Origin: Saprospiraceae bacterium
GTDB lineage: Bacteria > Bacteroidota > Bacteroidia > Chitinophagales > Saprospiraceae
Length of the DNA stretch: 64,000 nucleotides
Assembly (NCBI GenBank): GCA_028280415.1
Contig: JANQLV010000043.1
Span: 62,001-126,000 of the forward strand
Direction of reading: 5' to 3'
Shown here piece after piece: positions 36,448-46,021 of the stretch; the first letter of the stretch is position 1, and each line of letters begins with the position of its first letter. Both the position numbers and the translations under genes were made by a program. The notes below the pieces were generated by a model. That model was not told the DNA's origin. It made no database searches and saw nothing but the letters and a program-made list of their open reading frames with translations.

Positions 36448-37587
36448 TTAATCTGTCGTTTTTTCAATATACCTACTCACACTTAGGATCATTCCAAAGG
36501 CAATACTCGAAAACAGTATTGAAGTTCCCCCTTTACTCACCCAGGGCAAGTTGAGCCCCGTCACCGGAACCAGATGCACGGATACGGCAATATTTACCAT
36601 AGCCTGCATCGCAATAATTAATCCCAGACCGAGTACCAGCATGGCTCCGAATGCTTTTGGACTCTTGGTCACGACTCTCACACAACGAAAAAACAAAAGC
36701 ACATAAAGACCTATCAATACAAACCCTCCCAGCAAACCATATTCCTCACAGATAATTGCATAAATAAAATCCGAGTAAGGTGCAGGCAAATAATTTCGCA
36801 TCACACTATTACCTGGGCCATCCCCAAAATACCCACCATTAGCAATGGCAATCTTGGCATGCTGTATCTGATAGCCTCCTTCCGGATCTTCAACAAACTC
36901 TCTTAATCGCTCAATCCAGGTTCCTGATCTCACTAAAGAATCCGGAAACATTTGACCAATTATGATTAATAATGCAAAGACGACAATCATCAGAAAGATC
37001 AGTAGCAAGATGTATTTGAATGACACTCTTCCCAGAAACATCATGAACAGACAAGTAATAAAAAGCAGTAATGATGTTGACAAATCCGATGGTGCAATCA
37101 ATCCGCAGATAATCAGAATAGGAACAACTATAGGCAAAAAGGCACTATTAAAATCTTTGATGTATTCCTGTTTAGACGATATTGCTCTGGCAACATAAAT
37201 AATAAGTGCAAGTTTGGCGATATCCGAGGTTTGTATAGTTATGCCTACAAAGGGTACTTCCAACCAGCGCTTTGCTTCATTGATTTCTACTCCAAATGCA
37301 ATGGTATAGACCAGCAAGGGCACAGAAATCACCAGTAATATCGGAGCAATTCGCATATACTGCGTATAATGCATCAAATAACATAAATAGGTCACTACCA
37401 GGCCGGCTACTACAAAGAACATATGTCGAATCAGATAGGATTCCGTATCGCCTCCTCTCGTTCTAAAAGCCGCATGTCCGGTAGCACTGTATACCGCCAA
37501 TAATGAAAAGATTGCAAGGATTGCAACAATCATCCAAACGGCACGGTCGCCTCTCAACTCGGCATATAGTCTGTTTCCTATAGACAT
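36448..37587 (-). CDS. ftsW: SEDS-family peptidoglycan polymerase FtsW
   Basis: FtsW is the SEDS glycosyltransferase that makes septal glycan strands together with FtsI. The 379-aa protein has about ten membrane segments and no signal peptide. Landmarks are YSATGHAAFR at the first periplasmic loop, AKRWLEVPFVGITIQTSDIAKLAL, GGYFGDGPGNSVMRNYLPAPYSDFIYAIICEE (quoted here only as GPGNSVMRNYLPAPYSDF) and the C-terminal GLNLPWVSKGGTSIL. The ftsW assignment over rodA rests on the position between murD and murG. Confidence 0.96.
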   Translation of the reverse strand: MSIGNRLYAELRGDRAVWMIVAILAIFSLLAVYSATGHAAFRTRGGDTESYLIRHMFFVVAGLVVTYLCYLMHYTQYMRIAPILLVISVPLLVYTIAFGVEINEAKRWLEVPFVGITIQTSDIAKLALIIYVARAISSKQEYIKDFNSAFLPIVVPILIICGLIAPSDLSTSLLLFITCLFMMFLGRVSFKYILLLIFLMIVVFALLIIIGQMFPDSLVRSGTWIERLREFVEDPEGGYQIQHAKIAIANGGYFGDGPGNSVMRNYLPAPYSDFIYAIICEEYGLLGGFVLIGLYVLLFFRCVRVVTKSPKAFGAMLVLGLGLIIAMQAMVNIAVSVHLVPVTGLNLPWVSKGGTSILFSSIAFGMILSVSRYIEKTTD

Positions 37588-37666
37588 GATTCAAGGGTGT
37601 TTGCTCTTTATAATCCGTTGTTTTGTTTTCTCATGGTCAATGAACTTTTCGACCGGGTATATATCC

Positions 37667-38971
37667 CTAGTCATCTATATTTAGTACCGCAGTTCTAAAT
37701 TGATCCCCGCGATCTTTATAATTTTTAAACAAGTCAAAACTTGCACAAGCAGGAGACAGTATCACGACATCCCCTTTTTCCGCATAGATACCAGCTCTTT
37801 TAACCGCTTCTTCCGCACTGCGCGTCTCTTCGATATTTTTAATCAAAGGCGAAAAGACTTCCAGAATTTTCGAATTATCTGCTCCCAGACAGATAATGGC
37901 TTTGACTTTTTCTTCTACCAGTTTAATGAGCGAACCATAATCATTTCCTTTATCCGTTCCGCCGACAATCCACACAATGGGTTTGGTCATGGCATCCAAA
38001 GCATAATACACCGCATCTACATTGGTAGCTTTACTATCATTGATATATTCCACCCCCTGTTTTACAGCTATAGTTTCCAGGCGATGTGCATCGTTGGCAA
38101 AGCTTTGCAATCCTTTACGAATATCAGATTCATTTACACCACATAATAAAGCTGCCTCTATTGCACAGATCGCATTAAACCTATTATGCCTGCCTTTCAG
38201 AGCAGAGCCGGATAAATCAAAATCTATCTGTCGAACCTTAATCAGAGGCTTTGCGGAAGTCTGTTCTTTTACCGGAACAGTTTGCATAATCAAATTTTGA
38301 TTTTTCAAAAATGACTGCATATTTCCGTTATCAGCATTGTAAATAAAAGTGTCTTTTATTCCCTGATTCATGATGATACGAAATTTGGAAGCGATATAGT
38401 TTTCCAATTGGTAATCGTATCGATCCAGATGATCCGGTGTAATGTTGAGTAGCATGGCAATATCCGGTTTAAAATTTTTAATCCCATCCAGTTGAAAGCT
38501 ACTCAGTTCTAACACATAAAGATCGCATTGGCTTTCGGTTAGCAATCTGGCAAAACTGTAACCTACATTCCCTCCCATAGCTACATTTAGCCCACCTGTT
38601 TTTAGCAAGTGATAAGTAAGGTTTGTAGTCGTTGTTTTACCATTACTACCGGTAATACCAATAATCTTTGCGCTGGTAAATCTGCTGGCAAATTCAATTT
38701 CAGAAATCACTTCCAGTCCTTTTTCATTCAGGCGTCGAATTAATTCGATCTTATCCGGAATTCCGGGACTTTTGATGATCACCGAAGCTTCGAAGATCTT
38801 TTTCTCCGAATGATTCCCTTCTTCAAAAGGGATATTATTTTCAACAAGTTCCTGTTTATATTTTTCTTTTATCGAACCTTTGTCCGAAACGAATATTTCA
38901 TAGCCAAGTTGTTTCGCTAACAAAGCTGCTCCTATACCGCTTTCACCTGCACCCAATACTACAACTTTCAT
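37667..38971 (-). CDS. murD: UDP-N-acetylmuramoylalanine--D-glutamate ligase MurD
   Basis: MurD adds D-glutamate to UDP-MurNAc-L-Ala. The 434-aa protein begins MKVVVLGAGESGIGAALLAK (Rossmann motif). The ATP-binding ITGSNGKTTTTNL is at about residues 106-118, followed by LELSSFQLDGIK and LNITPDHLDRY. In the C-terminal domain, YINDSKATNVDAV and WIVGGTDKGNDY identify MurD. It ends SPACASFDLFKNYKDRGDQF, also diagnostic. Its start lies 4 bases after the mraY stop, so both are translated from one message. Confidence 0.98.
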   Translation of the reverse strand: MKVVVLGAGESGIGAALLAKQLGYEIFVSDKGSIKEKYKQELVENNIPFEEGNHSEKKIFEASVIIKSPGIPDKIELIRRLNEKGLEVISEIEFASRFTSAKIIGITGSNGKTTTTNLTYHLLKTGGLNVAMGGNVGYSFARLLTESQCDLYVLELSSFQLDGIKNFKPDIAMLLNITPDHLDRYDYQLENYIASKFRIIMNQGIKDTFIYNADNGNMQSFLKNQNLIMQTVPVKEQTSAKPLIKVRQIDFDLSGSALKGRHNRFNAICAIEAALLCGVNESDIRKGLQSFANDAHRLETIAVKQGVEYINDSKATNVDAVYYALDAMTKPIVWIVGGTDKGNDYGSLIKLVEEKVKAIICLGADNSKILEVFSPLIKNIEETRSAEEAVKRAGIYAEKGDVVILSPACASFDLFKNYKDRGDQFRTAVLNIDD

Positions 38972-38975
38972 TGGC

Positions 38976-40232
38976 TTATCTAATTTTCAAAGTAATAATT
39001 GTTAATACGGCCAACATGATTCCGACAATCCAGAAGCGCGTAACGATTTTTGATTCGTGCATACCTTTTTTTTGGTAGTGGTGATGCAGGGGAGACATCA
39101 GAAATATCCTCCTGCCTTCTCCGTATTTCTTTTTGGTGTACTTGAAATAACTTACCTGTAGTACGACCGAAAGATTTTCTACCAGAAAAATTCCACACAA
39201 AATCGGAATCAACAATTCTTTTCGTATCAGGATAGCCAGCGAAGCAATCACTCCTCCGATCATTAAACTTCCGGTATCCCCCATAAATATCTGAGCCGGA
39301 TAGGAATTGTACCAAAGAAAACCGATACAAGCCCCCATGAAACAAGCCGTGTAAATCACCAGTTCGTTTGCTCCGGGCAAATACATGATGTTGAGATAAT
39401 CCGCGGCGATCGAGTTACTGGATACATAAGCCAATACACCTAATGTAGCCCCCATGATTGCACTAACTCCAGTGGCCAGTCCATCAATCCCGTCTGTCAA
39501 ATTCGCTCCATTAGACACTGCTGTCACAATAATGACTACGACAGGGACAAAAATGATCCAGGCAAATTTTTGCCAGTTATCTCCGAAAAAAGGGATTATT
39601 CTTCCATAATCCAGTTTATTTCCTTTGAAAAAAGGGACATTGGTAAGCGTGGTTTTCACATAATATCTCAGCTCTTTTTCATTACCCACTCTTACAAAAT
39701 CTTCTTTTACGATACTTTCTTCACTCAGTCCTCTTGCTTCAAACTCTGCTGGCGTCATTCGAACCTGCATCTGGTCACTAAACAACATCGTCAATGCCAC
39801 GATCAATCCAAGTCCAATCTGACCCAGTATTTTAAATTTTCCACTGAGCCCTTTTTTATCTTTTTTAAAAACTTTTATATAATCATCAATAAATCCGATA
39901 ATCGCCATCCAGGTAGTTGCCACGAGCATGAGAATGATATAATCATTTTCAAGATTTGCCATGAGTAAACAAGGAATCAGAATTGACATCATGATGATCA
40001 CACCTCCCATCGTAGGTGTTCCTTCTTTTTCTTTCTGGCCGTCTAGACCCAAATCACGAACCGTTTCTCCAACTTGCAGGCGTTTCAGGTAATTGATTAT
40101 TTTTCCACCGAAAACCATTGAAATCAGCAAAGAAATAATTATCGCTGCTCCTGCTCTAAAGCTGATAAATTTGTAAAGCCCGGCTCCGCCGACTCCAATC
40201 GAATCCAAGTATTTCAGCAGGTCATAAAGCAT
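38976..40232 (-). CDS. mraY: Phospho-MurNAc-pentapeptide translocase MraY
   Basis: MraY transfers phospho-MurNAc-pentapeptide to undecaprenyl phosphate, making lipid I. The 418-aa protein has about ten membrane segments. Diagnostic segments are [14 protein letters not shown], the catalytic [20 protein letters not shown] (Asp pair), [15 protein letters not shown] and [12 protein letters not shown], with [10 protein letters not shown] near the end. An insertion of about 50 residues between helices (about 175-225, [15 protein letters not shown]) makes it longer than the 360-aa proteobacterial form, as is usual in Bacteroidota. The unusually long 299-bp leader between murE and this gene holds nested inverted repeats. 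Confidence 0.97.
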   Translation of the reverse strand: MLYDLLKYLDSIGVGGAGLYKFISFRAGAAIIISLLISMVFGGKIINYLKRLQVGETVRDLGLDGQKEKEGTPTMGGVIIMMSILIPCLLMANLENDYIILMLVATTWMAIIGFIDDYIKVFKKDKKGLSGKFKILGQIGLGLIVALTMLFSDQMQVRMTPAEFEARGLSEESIVKEDFVRVGNEKELRYYVKTTLTNVPFFKGNKLDYGRIIPFFGDNWQKFAWIIFVPVVVIIVTAVSNGANLTDGIDGLATGVSAIMGATLGVLAYVSSNSIAADYLNIMYLPGANELVIYTACFMGACIGFLWYNSYPAQIFMGDTGSLMIGGVIASLAILIRKELLIPILCGIFLVENLSVVLQVSYFKYTKKKYGEGRRIFLMSPLHHHYQKKGMHESKIVTRFWIVGIMLAVLTIITLKIR

Positions 40233-40364
40233 ATGATCCTAATTGTTTGATATACCACAGCGTTCTAAAAACTACCGGGCTATTGTTTGTCAGATAGAGC
40301 ACTCGTATAATAGTACTCCTGTTCAATTCTCAAGGCGGGACTTAGCTCATAGTATCATATCCGC

Positions 40365-40540
40365 CATTCTCAGTTCGTATCTTAAAATAAGTGCCTATCC
40401 ATCCTGATTGATTCGGAAGCTTAACAGCAGCAGCAGGTGCCACCGAAAAGGAGTTCCGGTTTTGTTGTACCTACTGCCCGCTGTTAATCGAATCTGAGAA
40501 TGATAATAGTTCTTCAGTTCAGTAGGGATAGTCACTTATC
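40365..40540 (-). ncRNA. Candidate structured RNA or palindromic element between murE and mraY
   Basis: Read leftward in operon sense, the 299-bp gap holds nested complementary arms. P1: 40526-40539 with 40387-40400 (13 of 14 pairs), starting over the murE stop codon. P2: GATTCG (40494-40489) with CGAATC (40415-40410). P3: TTAACAGC (40487-40480) with GCTGTTAA (40428-40421). P4: 40477-40469 with 40438-40430 (8 of 9). A fifth pair, CATTCTCAG/CTGAGAATG (40494-40502 with 40365-40373), crosses P1 and would give a pseudoknot or an alternative fold. No open reading frame of note is present. It may be a cis-acting regulator or an inserted MITE-like palindrome. The pairing is seen; the function is not known. 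Confidence 0.5.
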
Positions 40541-42004
40541 AATATTCAAATTATCCAGCAAAATCTGTTTGTCATCAAAAGGATGTTTCACTCCCTTGAT
40601 TTCCTGATATTTCTCATGTCCTTTTCCGGCTACGAGTATAATATCTCCGGATTTTGCCAATTTACAAGCTGTCTTTATAGCTTGTAAGCGATTGGTAATC
40701 GCCAGTACTTTGTGATTCGCGTAAGCAGGTACACCGCTTTCCATTTCGGAAATGATTGCCTCCGGATTTTCAGAACGCGGATTATCCGAGGTAAGGATCA
40801 CCTGACTACTAAATTCACAGGCCTTTTCGGCCATCAATGGTCGCTTGGTCCTGTCCCGGTCTCCTCCCGCTCCGACGACTGTAATGATTTGCTCATTTCC
40901 CTTTTTCAATTTGTCGATAGTACTCAAAACTTTTTCGAGTGCATCGGGTGTATGCGCATAATCTACAATAGCCATTATATTTCTGCTTTTATCAAAAATA
41001 TAATCAAAGCGGCCTTCTGCAGATTTCAATTCACTCAGTGCTGTCATCGCTTCCATTTTATCCGCTCCCAACAAACGGGCCGTGGCATAAACTGCAAGTA
41101 AATTATAGGCATTGAACTCTCCGATCAATCTGCTATAAAAGGCTTCACCGTCAAGCTCTAAATGCAATCCGGTAATGCTATTCTCCAAAACCCTGGCTTT
41201 AAAATCGGTTAAGGTATGAAGGCTATAGCTATTGATTTGAGCTCTGGTGTTTTGTACCATTACCTTACCCCGGCGATCATCGATATTCGTCAGGGCAAAA
41301 GCGCTTGACGGAAGATCATCAAAGAACCTTTTCTTGGCATTGATATATGCTTTAAAGGTTTTGTGGTAATCCAAATGATCATGGGTAATATTGGTAAAAA
41401 CAGCGCCTGTGAAATGCAAACCTGCAATTCTTCTTTGAGCTACTGCATGTGAACTTACCTCCATAAAAACATAATCACATCCGGCTGTTTTCATCTCTAC
41501 TAACAGTGCATTAATAGAAACAGCATCCGGTGTCGTATATGAAGAAGGTAAGACACGGTCACCAATCATATTTTCAACAGTTGATAACAGGCCAACTTTA
41601 TAACCCATTTTGCTAAACAACTGATGTAGTAATGTAGCAGTGGTAGTCTTGCCATTAGTTCCGGTAATGCCGACCAACTTTAAATCCCTGGAAGGGTGAT
41701 CAAAGTAATTGGTGGCAATGAGCCCTAAAGCTTCTGCGCTATCGGGAACGCGAACAAAAGTTACCGAGCTGGCAATTTCGGTGGGTAGTGTTTCACAGAT
41801 AATTACCTTTGCTCCTGCTGCAATCGCCTGATCAATAAAGCAATGACCGTCGGTCTCTACGCCTTTTACGGCGACGAAACAAGTTCCGGCTTGTACTTTT
41901 CGAGAATCAAAATGAATTTCCTCGACAGTAACTTCCAGATTACCAATAGTCTCGCTTATTGACAGTTCAGTTAATATATTCTCCAGGGACTTCACGTGTT
42001 TCAA
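40532..42004 (-). CDS. murE: UDP-MurNAc-L-Ala-D-Glu--2,6-diaminopimelate ligase MurE
   Basis: MurE adds the third stem-peptide residue. The 490-aa protein has an N-terminal substrate domain (IHFDSRKVQAGTCFVAVKG), the ATP-binding GITGTNGKTTTATLL at about residues 111-125, and SSHAVAQRRIAGLHFTGAVF in the central domain. The DNPR motif at 407-410 (TSDNPRSENP) is the signature for meso-diaminopimelate, so the cell wall should be of the DAP type. The C-terminus carries GDIILVAGKGHEKYQ. It follows ftsI by 67 bp. The usual next gene, murF, is absent. Confidence 0.98.
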   Translation of the reverse strand: MKHVKSLENILTELSISETIGNLEVTVEEIHFDSRKVQAGTCFVAVKGVETDGHCFIDQAIAAGAKVIICETLPTEIASSVTFVRVPDSAEALGLIATNYFDHPSRDLKLVGITGTNGKTTTATLLHQLFSKMGYKVGLLSTVENMIGDRVLPSSYTTPDAVSINALLVEMKTAGCDYVFMEVSSHAVAQRRIAGLHFTGAVFTNITHDHLDYHKTFKAYINAKKRFFDDLPSSAFALTNIDDRRGKVMVQNTRAQINSYSLHTLTDFKARVLENSITGLHLELDGEAFYSRLIGEFNAYNLLAVYATARLLGADKMEAMTALSELKSAEGRFDYIFDKSRNIMAIVDYAHTPDALEKVLSTIDKLKKGNEQIITVVGAGGDRDRTKRPLMAEKACEFSSQVILTSDNPRSENPEAIISEMESGVPAYANHKVLAITNRLQAIKTACKLAKSGDIILVAGKGHEKYQEIKGVKHPFDDKQILLDNLNIDK

Positions 42005-42071
42005 AGTGCGAGGGTTTTTAAAGTAATAGTGTTATAAATAGTGTTTCATAATGAGAGGAGTAAACCTCTTT

Positions 42072-44198
42072 TTAATTCAGTGTCAATCTAATCGTTTGAC
42101 CCTCTATTGGTGTCCCTGGTATAATTGATTGTTTCCTTACTCTTCCTGCTCCTCCTACGACTACTTTCACATCAAGATTTTCGAGAATGTACATGGCATC
42201 TCTCAAGCCCATACCGACTACATTGGGTACTACCTTCTCGCTGATCGTCCGATTGTCAAGGCTTAAGGTATCCGTCTCGGCTCGTATTATGGTCCAGTCG
42301 GTTTCCGCATTATTTTCGTAGCGAAGATTTACATAAGCCAAAGCTTCTTCTATATCTTCTTTTTCTCCTGCATCGAAGCTAGGTAGTTTATTTTTTACAA
42401 GAACAGGTTTTCTGTATTCGTTCATTGCCCGGTGAAATTCGGGCTTAATCTCATAGCATTTGTCTGCAATCTCCCTGAATATCGGTCCAGCAACTTCCCC
42501 TCCGTAGAAACCATTTTCCCTGGGCTCGGTAATTACTACGATACAGGAATATACCGGATCATCAGCCGGAAAAAAGCCTGCAAAAGAAGCTTGGTATTTT
42601 ATATTTTTAATCGGTCGGAATTTTCGGTAGTTAATTTGAGCCGTGCCGGTTTTTCCAGCAAATTTATATTTACTGGTTTTCAATTTAGAAGCCGTTCCGT
42701 TTTCTACTACTCCAATTAATAATTCCTTTGCTTTTTCAATAGTCTTTTTGGAAGCTATTTTTCTTTTTACTACGGTTGGTTTAAACCGTTCAATAGTTTG
42801 GTCAAAATGACGAATTTCAGAAACTAAATAAGGCTTCACCATTTGTCCTCCGTTTGCAACCGCATTGTAAAAAGAAAGTAGTTGCAAGGGAGTAATCGTC
42901 ACTTCGTAGCCGATAGACATCCACGGTAGCGTAATGCCGCTCCAGTCATCTTCTTCACTATATGGGGTTTTGATGTAAGGCGCGGCCTCCCCTTTTATTT
43001 CTACATTGGTCATAGTGTGCAATCTGAAATCCCTCAATTGCTCCACAAATTTTTCGTCTCCGCCTTTTTTATCGCCATAGTACTGCTGGACCAGTTTTCC
43101 CATTCCAACATTGGAAGAAATTTCAAAGGCTCTGCGAATGGTAGTCGTATCCGTTCTGAAACTTTCCGGAGAAGAGTCCAGCATTTCCTCTTCGTAAAAA
43201 GTATGTTTCCCATTTTCAATATCAATCGAATCATCCAGGTCGATATATCCATCTTCGAGCAGTGCCATAATAGTGGCCAGTTTATAAGTAGAGCCCGGTT
43301 CAGTAGCCGCTCCAACTGCATAATTATAGACTTCAAAATAGCCTTGCTCCGTTTTACCGATATTAGAAATGGCTTTGATTGCACCGGTTTTTACATCCAT
43401 CAATACTGCTGTACCATGCTTTGCTTTGTGGTATTTCAATCCGCGCAGTAATGCTTCATGTGTCACATCCTGGAGATTAATATCAATTGTAGTTACTATA
43501 TCGTCGCCTCGCTTGGGTTCTATTTCCATTAAATCCTCGACTGGTAAATAGGTATTATTCGGAGCGCGAAACATCAACTTTTTACCATCCTCACCAGCCA
43601 GGGTCTCATTGAAGTATCCTTCCAATCCAACCGGATTATGTCCGTCCCGAACGTAGCCGATGGTACGAAAGGCCAGTTGTCGGAAAGGCCGTTCTCGCTT
43701 GGGTTGTGAATTTACAATGAAGCCACCACCATATTGCCCTTTGTTGAATAAAGGAAAACGGCTCATCATTTCTTTTTCTACATAAGTAGCATTCCGTTTG
43801 ATCAGAATATTACGCGCACCGTTTTCTTTTTCTTCCTTCAATCTTTGCAACATCCCTCCTATGGTATAAGAATTATCGACATACATAGCCAGGCAATGCG
43901 CCAAAGAATCAATATTATTCTCAAAATCCTTGGGATCCATTCCGGTAGAGTTTGGATCAAATCGTATTTCAAAGAACGGTAGTGATGTAGCTAATAAACT
44001 GCCATCATCAGAAAATATATTACCTCTTTCTGCCTCTACGGATTTACGCTCTACATAGAGGCTATTACCTCTTGTCCTCCATTTCTCTCCCTGAAAAACG
44101 CTTATCCTCACAGTTTGAACAAAGAGTAAAATACCGAGAATCACTATGGTTATCAGTACAATATAAACCCGAATTAGTACTTCATTCTTTATATCCAT
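42072..44198 (-). CDS. ftsI: Septal penicillin-binding protein FtsI (PBP3) with PASTA domain
   Basis: This is the transpeptidase that cross-links septal peptidoglycan. The 708-aa protein has one N-terminal membrane helix (residues about 8-30) and a pedestal domain. The transpeptidase motifs are S303-T-Y-K306, S361-S-N363 and K516-T-G518. A single PASTA domain closes the protein (VPNVVGMGLRDAMYILENLD to QTIRLTLN, last about 65 residues), as in Bacteroidota and Firmicutes homologues but not in E. coli FtsI. It follows the ftsL-like gene by 10 bp and precedes murE. Confidence 0.96.
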   Translation of the reverse strand: MDIKNEVLIRVYIVLITIVILGILLFVQTVRISVFQGEKWRTRGNSLYVERKSVEAERGNIFSDDGSLLATSLPFFEIRFDPNSTGMDPKDFENNIDSLAHCLAMYVDNSYTIGGMLQRLKEEKENGARNILIKRNATYVEKEMMSRFPLFNKGQYGGGFIVNSQPKRERPFRQLAFRTIGYVRDGHNPVGLEGYFNETLAGEDGKKLMFRAPNNTYLPVEDLMEIEPKRGDDIVTTIDINLQDVTHEALLRGLKYHKAKHGTAVLMDVKTGAIKAISNIGKTEQGYFEVYNYAVGAATEPGSTYKLATIMALLEDGYIDLDDSIDIENGKHTFYEEEMLDSSPESFRTDTTTIRRAFEISSNVGMGKLVQQYYGDKKGGDEKFVEQLRDFRLHTMTNVEIKGEAAPYIKTPYSEEDDWSGITLPWMSIGYEVTITPLQLLSFYNAVANGGQMVKPYLVSEIRHFDQTIERFKPTVVKRKIASKKTIEKAKELLIGVVENGTASKLKTSKYKFAGKTGTAQINYRKFRPIKNIKYQASFAGFFPADDPVYSCIVVITEPRENGFYGGEVAGPIFREIADKCYEIKPEFHRAMNEYRKPVLVKNKLPSFDAGEKEDIEEALAYVNLRYENNAETDWTIIRAETDTLSLDNRTISEKVVPNVVGMGLRDAMYILENLDVKVVVGGAGRVRKQSIIPGTPIEGQTIRLTLN

Positions 44199-44208
44199 AC
44201 ATTAGTCT

Positions 44209-44532
44209 CTAAGGCTCTTTTTTCAGAATGATCTTATTAGGTTTTTTCTTATTCGGTTTTAGCCCCATATCTTTCACCGCCTTGATCACTTCTGACCTTT
44301 TGGTTTGGTAGGTGAATTCCGATTGCAGGGACATATATTTCCATCGCAATTGTTTAAGTTCTGCCTGCGTTTTCTGAATTTGTCTAACTTTTTTCTCAGA
44401 ATAATGTGCATTGGCAATATATATCATAGCCAAAAAGCCCAAAAAGCAGACAAAGGGAAAATTTTTAAGCACAAGCTCGGCGCTTAAGCTTCCCAAAGCA
44501 GTATAGTCTTTAATTGATCTTTTCTTGGCCAC
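44209..44532 (-). CDS. FtsL-like division protein
   Basis: The 107-aa protein has a short basic cytosolic N-terminus, one membrane helix (about residues 25-42, NFPFVCFLGFLAMIYIAN) and a periplasmic coiled coil (about 45-85, EKKVRQIQKTQAELKQLRWKY in part). A Lys-rich tail ends it. Size, topology and the slot between rsmH and ftsI match FtsL, which joins FtsB and FtsQ. Sequence similarity in this family is always low, so the assignment leans on position. Confidence 0.85.
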   Translation of the reverse strand: MAKKRSIKDYTALGSLSAELVLKNFPFVCFLGFLAMIYIANAHYSEKKVRQIQKTQAELKQLRWKYMSLQSEFTYQTKRSEVIKAVKDMGLKPNKKKPNKIILKKEP

Positions 44533-44553
44533 TTCTACTTTTAATTTATATTA

Positions 44554-45456
44554 TTAATTTTTCTCGGCCACCCTCATTTTCGCACTTCTTGCTCTTGGAT
44601 TCTTCCGAATTTCTTCATCCGAAGGAATGATGGCTTTTTTAGTAATTATTTTAAAAGGTCGCTCAATATTTCCGTAAAAATCTTTGATGTATTCTCCGGT
44701 GAAGTTTCCACTCTTGAAAAAATGCTTCACCAATCTGTCTTCCAGGGAATGATAAGCTATGATCACGAGTCGTCCTCCGGGTTTCAATACGACCAGAGCA
44801 TCCTCGAGAAAAGTTTTCAGCACAGCTATTTCATCATTTACTTCTATGCGAAGTGCCTGAAAAACCTGAGCGAGATAACGGTTTCGGTTTCCTCGAACGA
44901 GCGGATCAATTACCGTCAAAAAATCAGCGATTCGTTTCAGCGGTTTTGATCTGCGTTCATTGACAATCAATTGAGCCAGTGATTTTGAATTCCTAACTTC
45001 TCCATATAAGCTAAAAACATTTTGCAGGTCTTCGGCACTGTACTCATTCAAAATATCAGCTGCGGTAATATCGCCTTGCTGATTCATACGCATATCCAGG
45101 TCTGTATCAAATCGAAAAGAGAAGCCACGTTCTGCATCGTCCAACTGATGAGAGGACACCCCTAAATCTGCTAATACTCCATCGACTTTTGGATAACCGT
45201 GAAGTCTCAGAAATTTTTTAAGGTGTTTAAAATTGTGGTGGACAAAGGTAAATCGTTCATTCTCAATTACATTCGATAAAGCATCTTCATCCTGATCAAA
45301 ACCTAGCAGATGCCCTTTTGCACCCAGCTTTTGTAAAATCAGCTTCGAATGTCCGCCTCCGCCATAAGTTGCATCAACGTACACTCCTTCTTTTTTTATA
45401 TTAAGCGCTTCAACACTTTCAATGGATAAAACCGGATCGTGATAGCTACTCATCAC
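44554..45456 (-). CDS. rsmH: 16S rRNA (cytosine1402-N4)-methyltransferase RsmH
   Basis: RsmH (MraW) methylates N4 of C1402 in the 16S rRNA decoding site. The 300-aa protein begins YHDPVLSIESVEALNIK and has the SAM-binding VDATYGGGGHSKLIL near residue 27. LADLGVSSHQLDDAERGFSF, the substrate-loop signature, is in part seen near residue 100 (DLGVSSHQLD). IAYHSLEDRLVKHFF and NPRARSAKMRVAEK close the protein. It overlaps mraZ by 11 bases, a coupling seen in most dcw clusters. Confidence 0.98.
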   Translation of the reverse strand: MMSSYHDPVLSIESVEALNIKKEGVYVDATYGGGGHSKLILQKLGAKGHLLGFDQDEDALSNVIENERFTFVHHNFKHLKKFLRLHGYPKVDGVLADLGVSSHQLDDAERGFSFRFDTDLDMRMNQQGDITAADILNEYSAEDLQNVFSLYGEVRNSKSLAQLIVNERRSKPLKRIADFLTVIDPLVRGNRNRYLAQVFQALRIEVNDEIAVLKTFLEDALVVLKPGGRLVIIAYHSLEDRLVKHFFKSGNFTGEYIKDFYGNIERPFKIITKKAIIPSDEEIRKNPRARSAKMRVAEKN

Positions 45457-45952
45457 TATTATCCTCCTTAGTATCTTCTTCCGGTGCGGCTAACAGATTA
45501 GTCATATCAACCTGCCCCATTACTGCTGCTCCTAATTCAGAAAAACTCTCCGGTTCTTCATCGAGCATATTTTCGTATCTGGATTTAGACCATATTTCCA
45601 AACGGTCATTAATTGCAAACAGGATTGCCTCCTTTTCAATCCCGGCATACTCCAGTAAGTTTTTTGAAAGCAAGATCCGATCTGAAGCATCTGGCTTCAA
45701 CTCGGTCGCCCCGCGATAAAAATAGCGGATAAACTTTCTGTTTTTCTCAACATAAGGGTTCAGTTTATTAACCCTGGCACTTATTGCATCCCAAACTTTT
45801 TTAGGATACAAAGTAAGGCATGGCTCAACTCCCCGATTGACTACGAAAGTACTCTTATCGGCTCCTCCCAACTGCTTCAACACAGATGTAGGCACTCTCA
45901 TCCTACCTTTCGCGTCAATTTTACATTCAAATTCTCCTAAAAGCTGAGACAT
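45446..45952 (-). CDS. mraZ: Transcriptional regulator MraZ
   Basis: MraZ is the first gene of the dcw cluster and a repressor of it in E. coli. I use the ATG at 45952 (MSQLLGEFECKIDAKGRMRV), the usual family start; a TTG at 45970 would add six residues. The 168-aa protein has the two tandem AbrB-like swapped-hairpin halves: GEFECKIDAKGRMRVPTSVL in the first and GATELKPDASDRILLSKNLL in the second. An extended acidic C-terminus follows. Tandem TGG boxes, the known MraZ target type, lie just upstream. Confidence 0.96.
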   Translation of the reverse strand: MSQLLGEFECKIDAKGRMRVPTSVLKQLGGADKSTFVVNRGVEPCLTLYPKKVWDAISARVNKLNPYVEKNRKFIRYFYRGATELKPDASDRILLSKNLLEYAGIEKEAILFAINDRLEIWSKSRYENMLDEEPESFSELGAAVMGQVDMTNLLAAPEEDTKEDNSDE

Positions 45953-45990
45953 TTTACCTATTTTGATCAAAAGTTGGCTTAAATATACAA

Positions 45991-46021
45991 CATTCTACCA
46001 CATTCTACCACATTTTGCCAC
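45991..46021 (-). promoter_or_regulatory. MraZ operator: three 10-bp TGG repeats
   Basis: Read leftward, the units are TGGCAAAATG, TGGTAGAATG and TGGTAGAATG in exact 10-bp phase, ending about 40 bp before the mraZ start. Known MraZ sites in E. coli and Mycoplasma are TGGGN repeats with 5-nt spacers, giving the same 10-bp phase. Here the third G is replaced by C or T. Confidence 0.8.

Noticed and set aside
40233-40531. A decayed murF or other gene in the murE-mraY gap
   Set aside because: No frame gives a sustained product, no Mur-ligase motif is seen, and murF is normally outside the dcw cluster in Bacteroidota.
45953-45970. An upstream TTG start for mraZ
   Set aside because: The ATG at 45952 gives the usual MraZ beginning, and the added residues match nothing.
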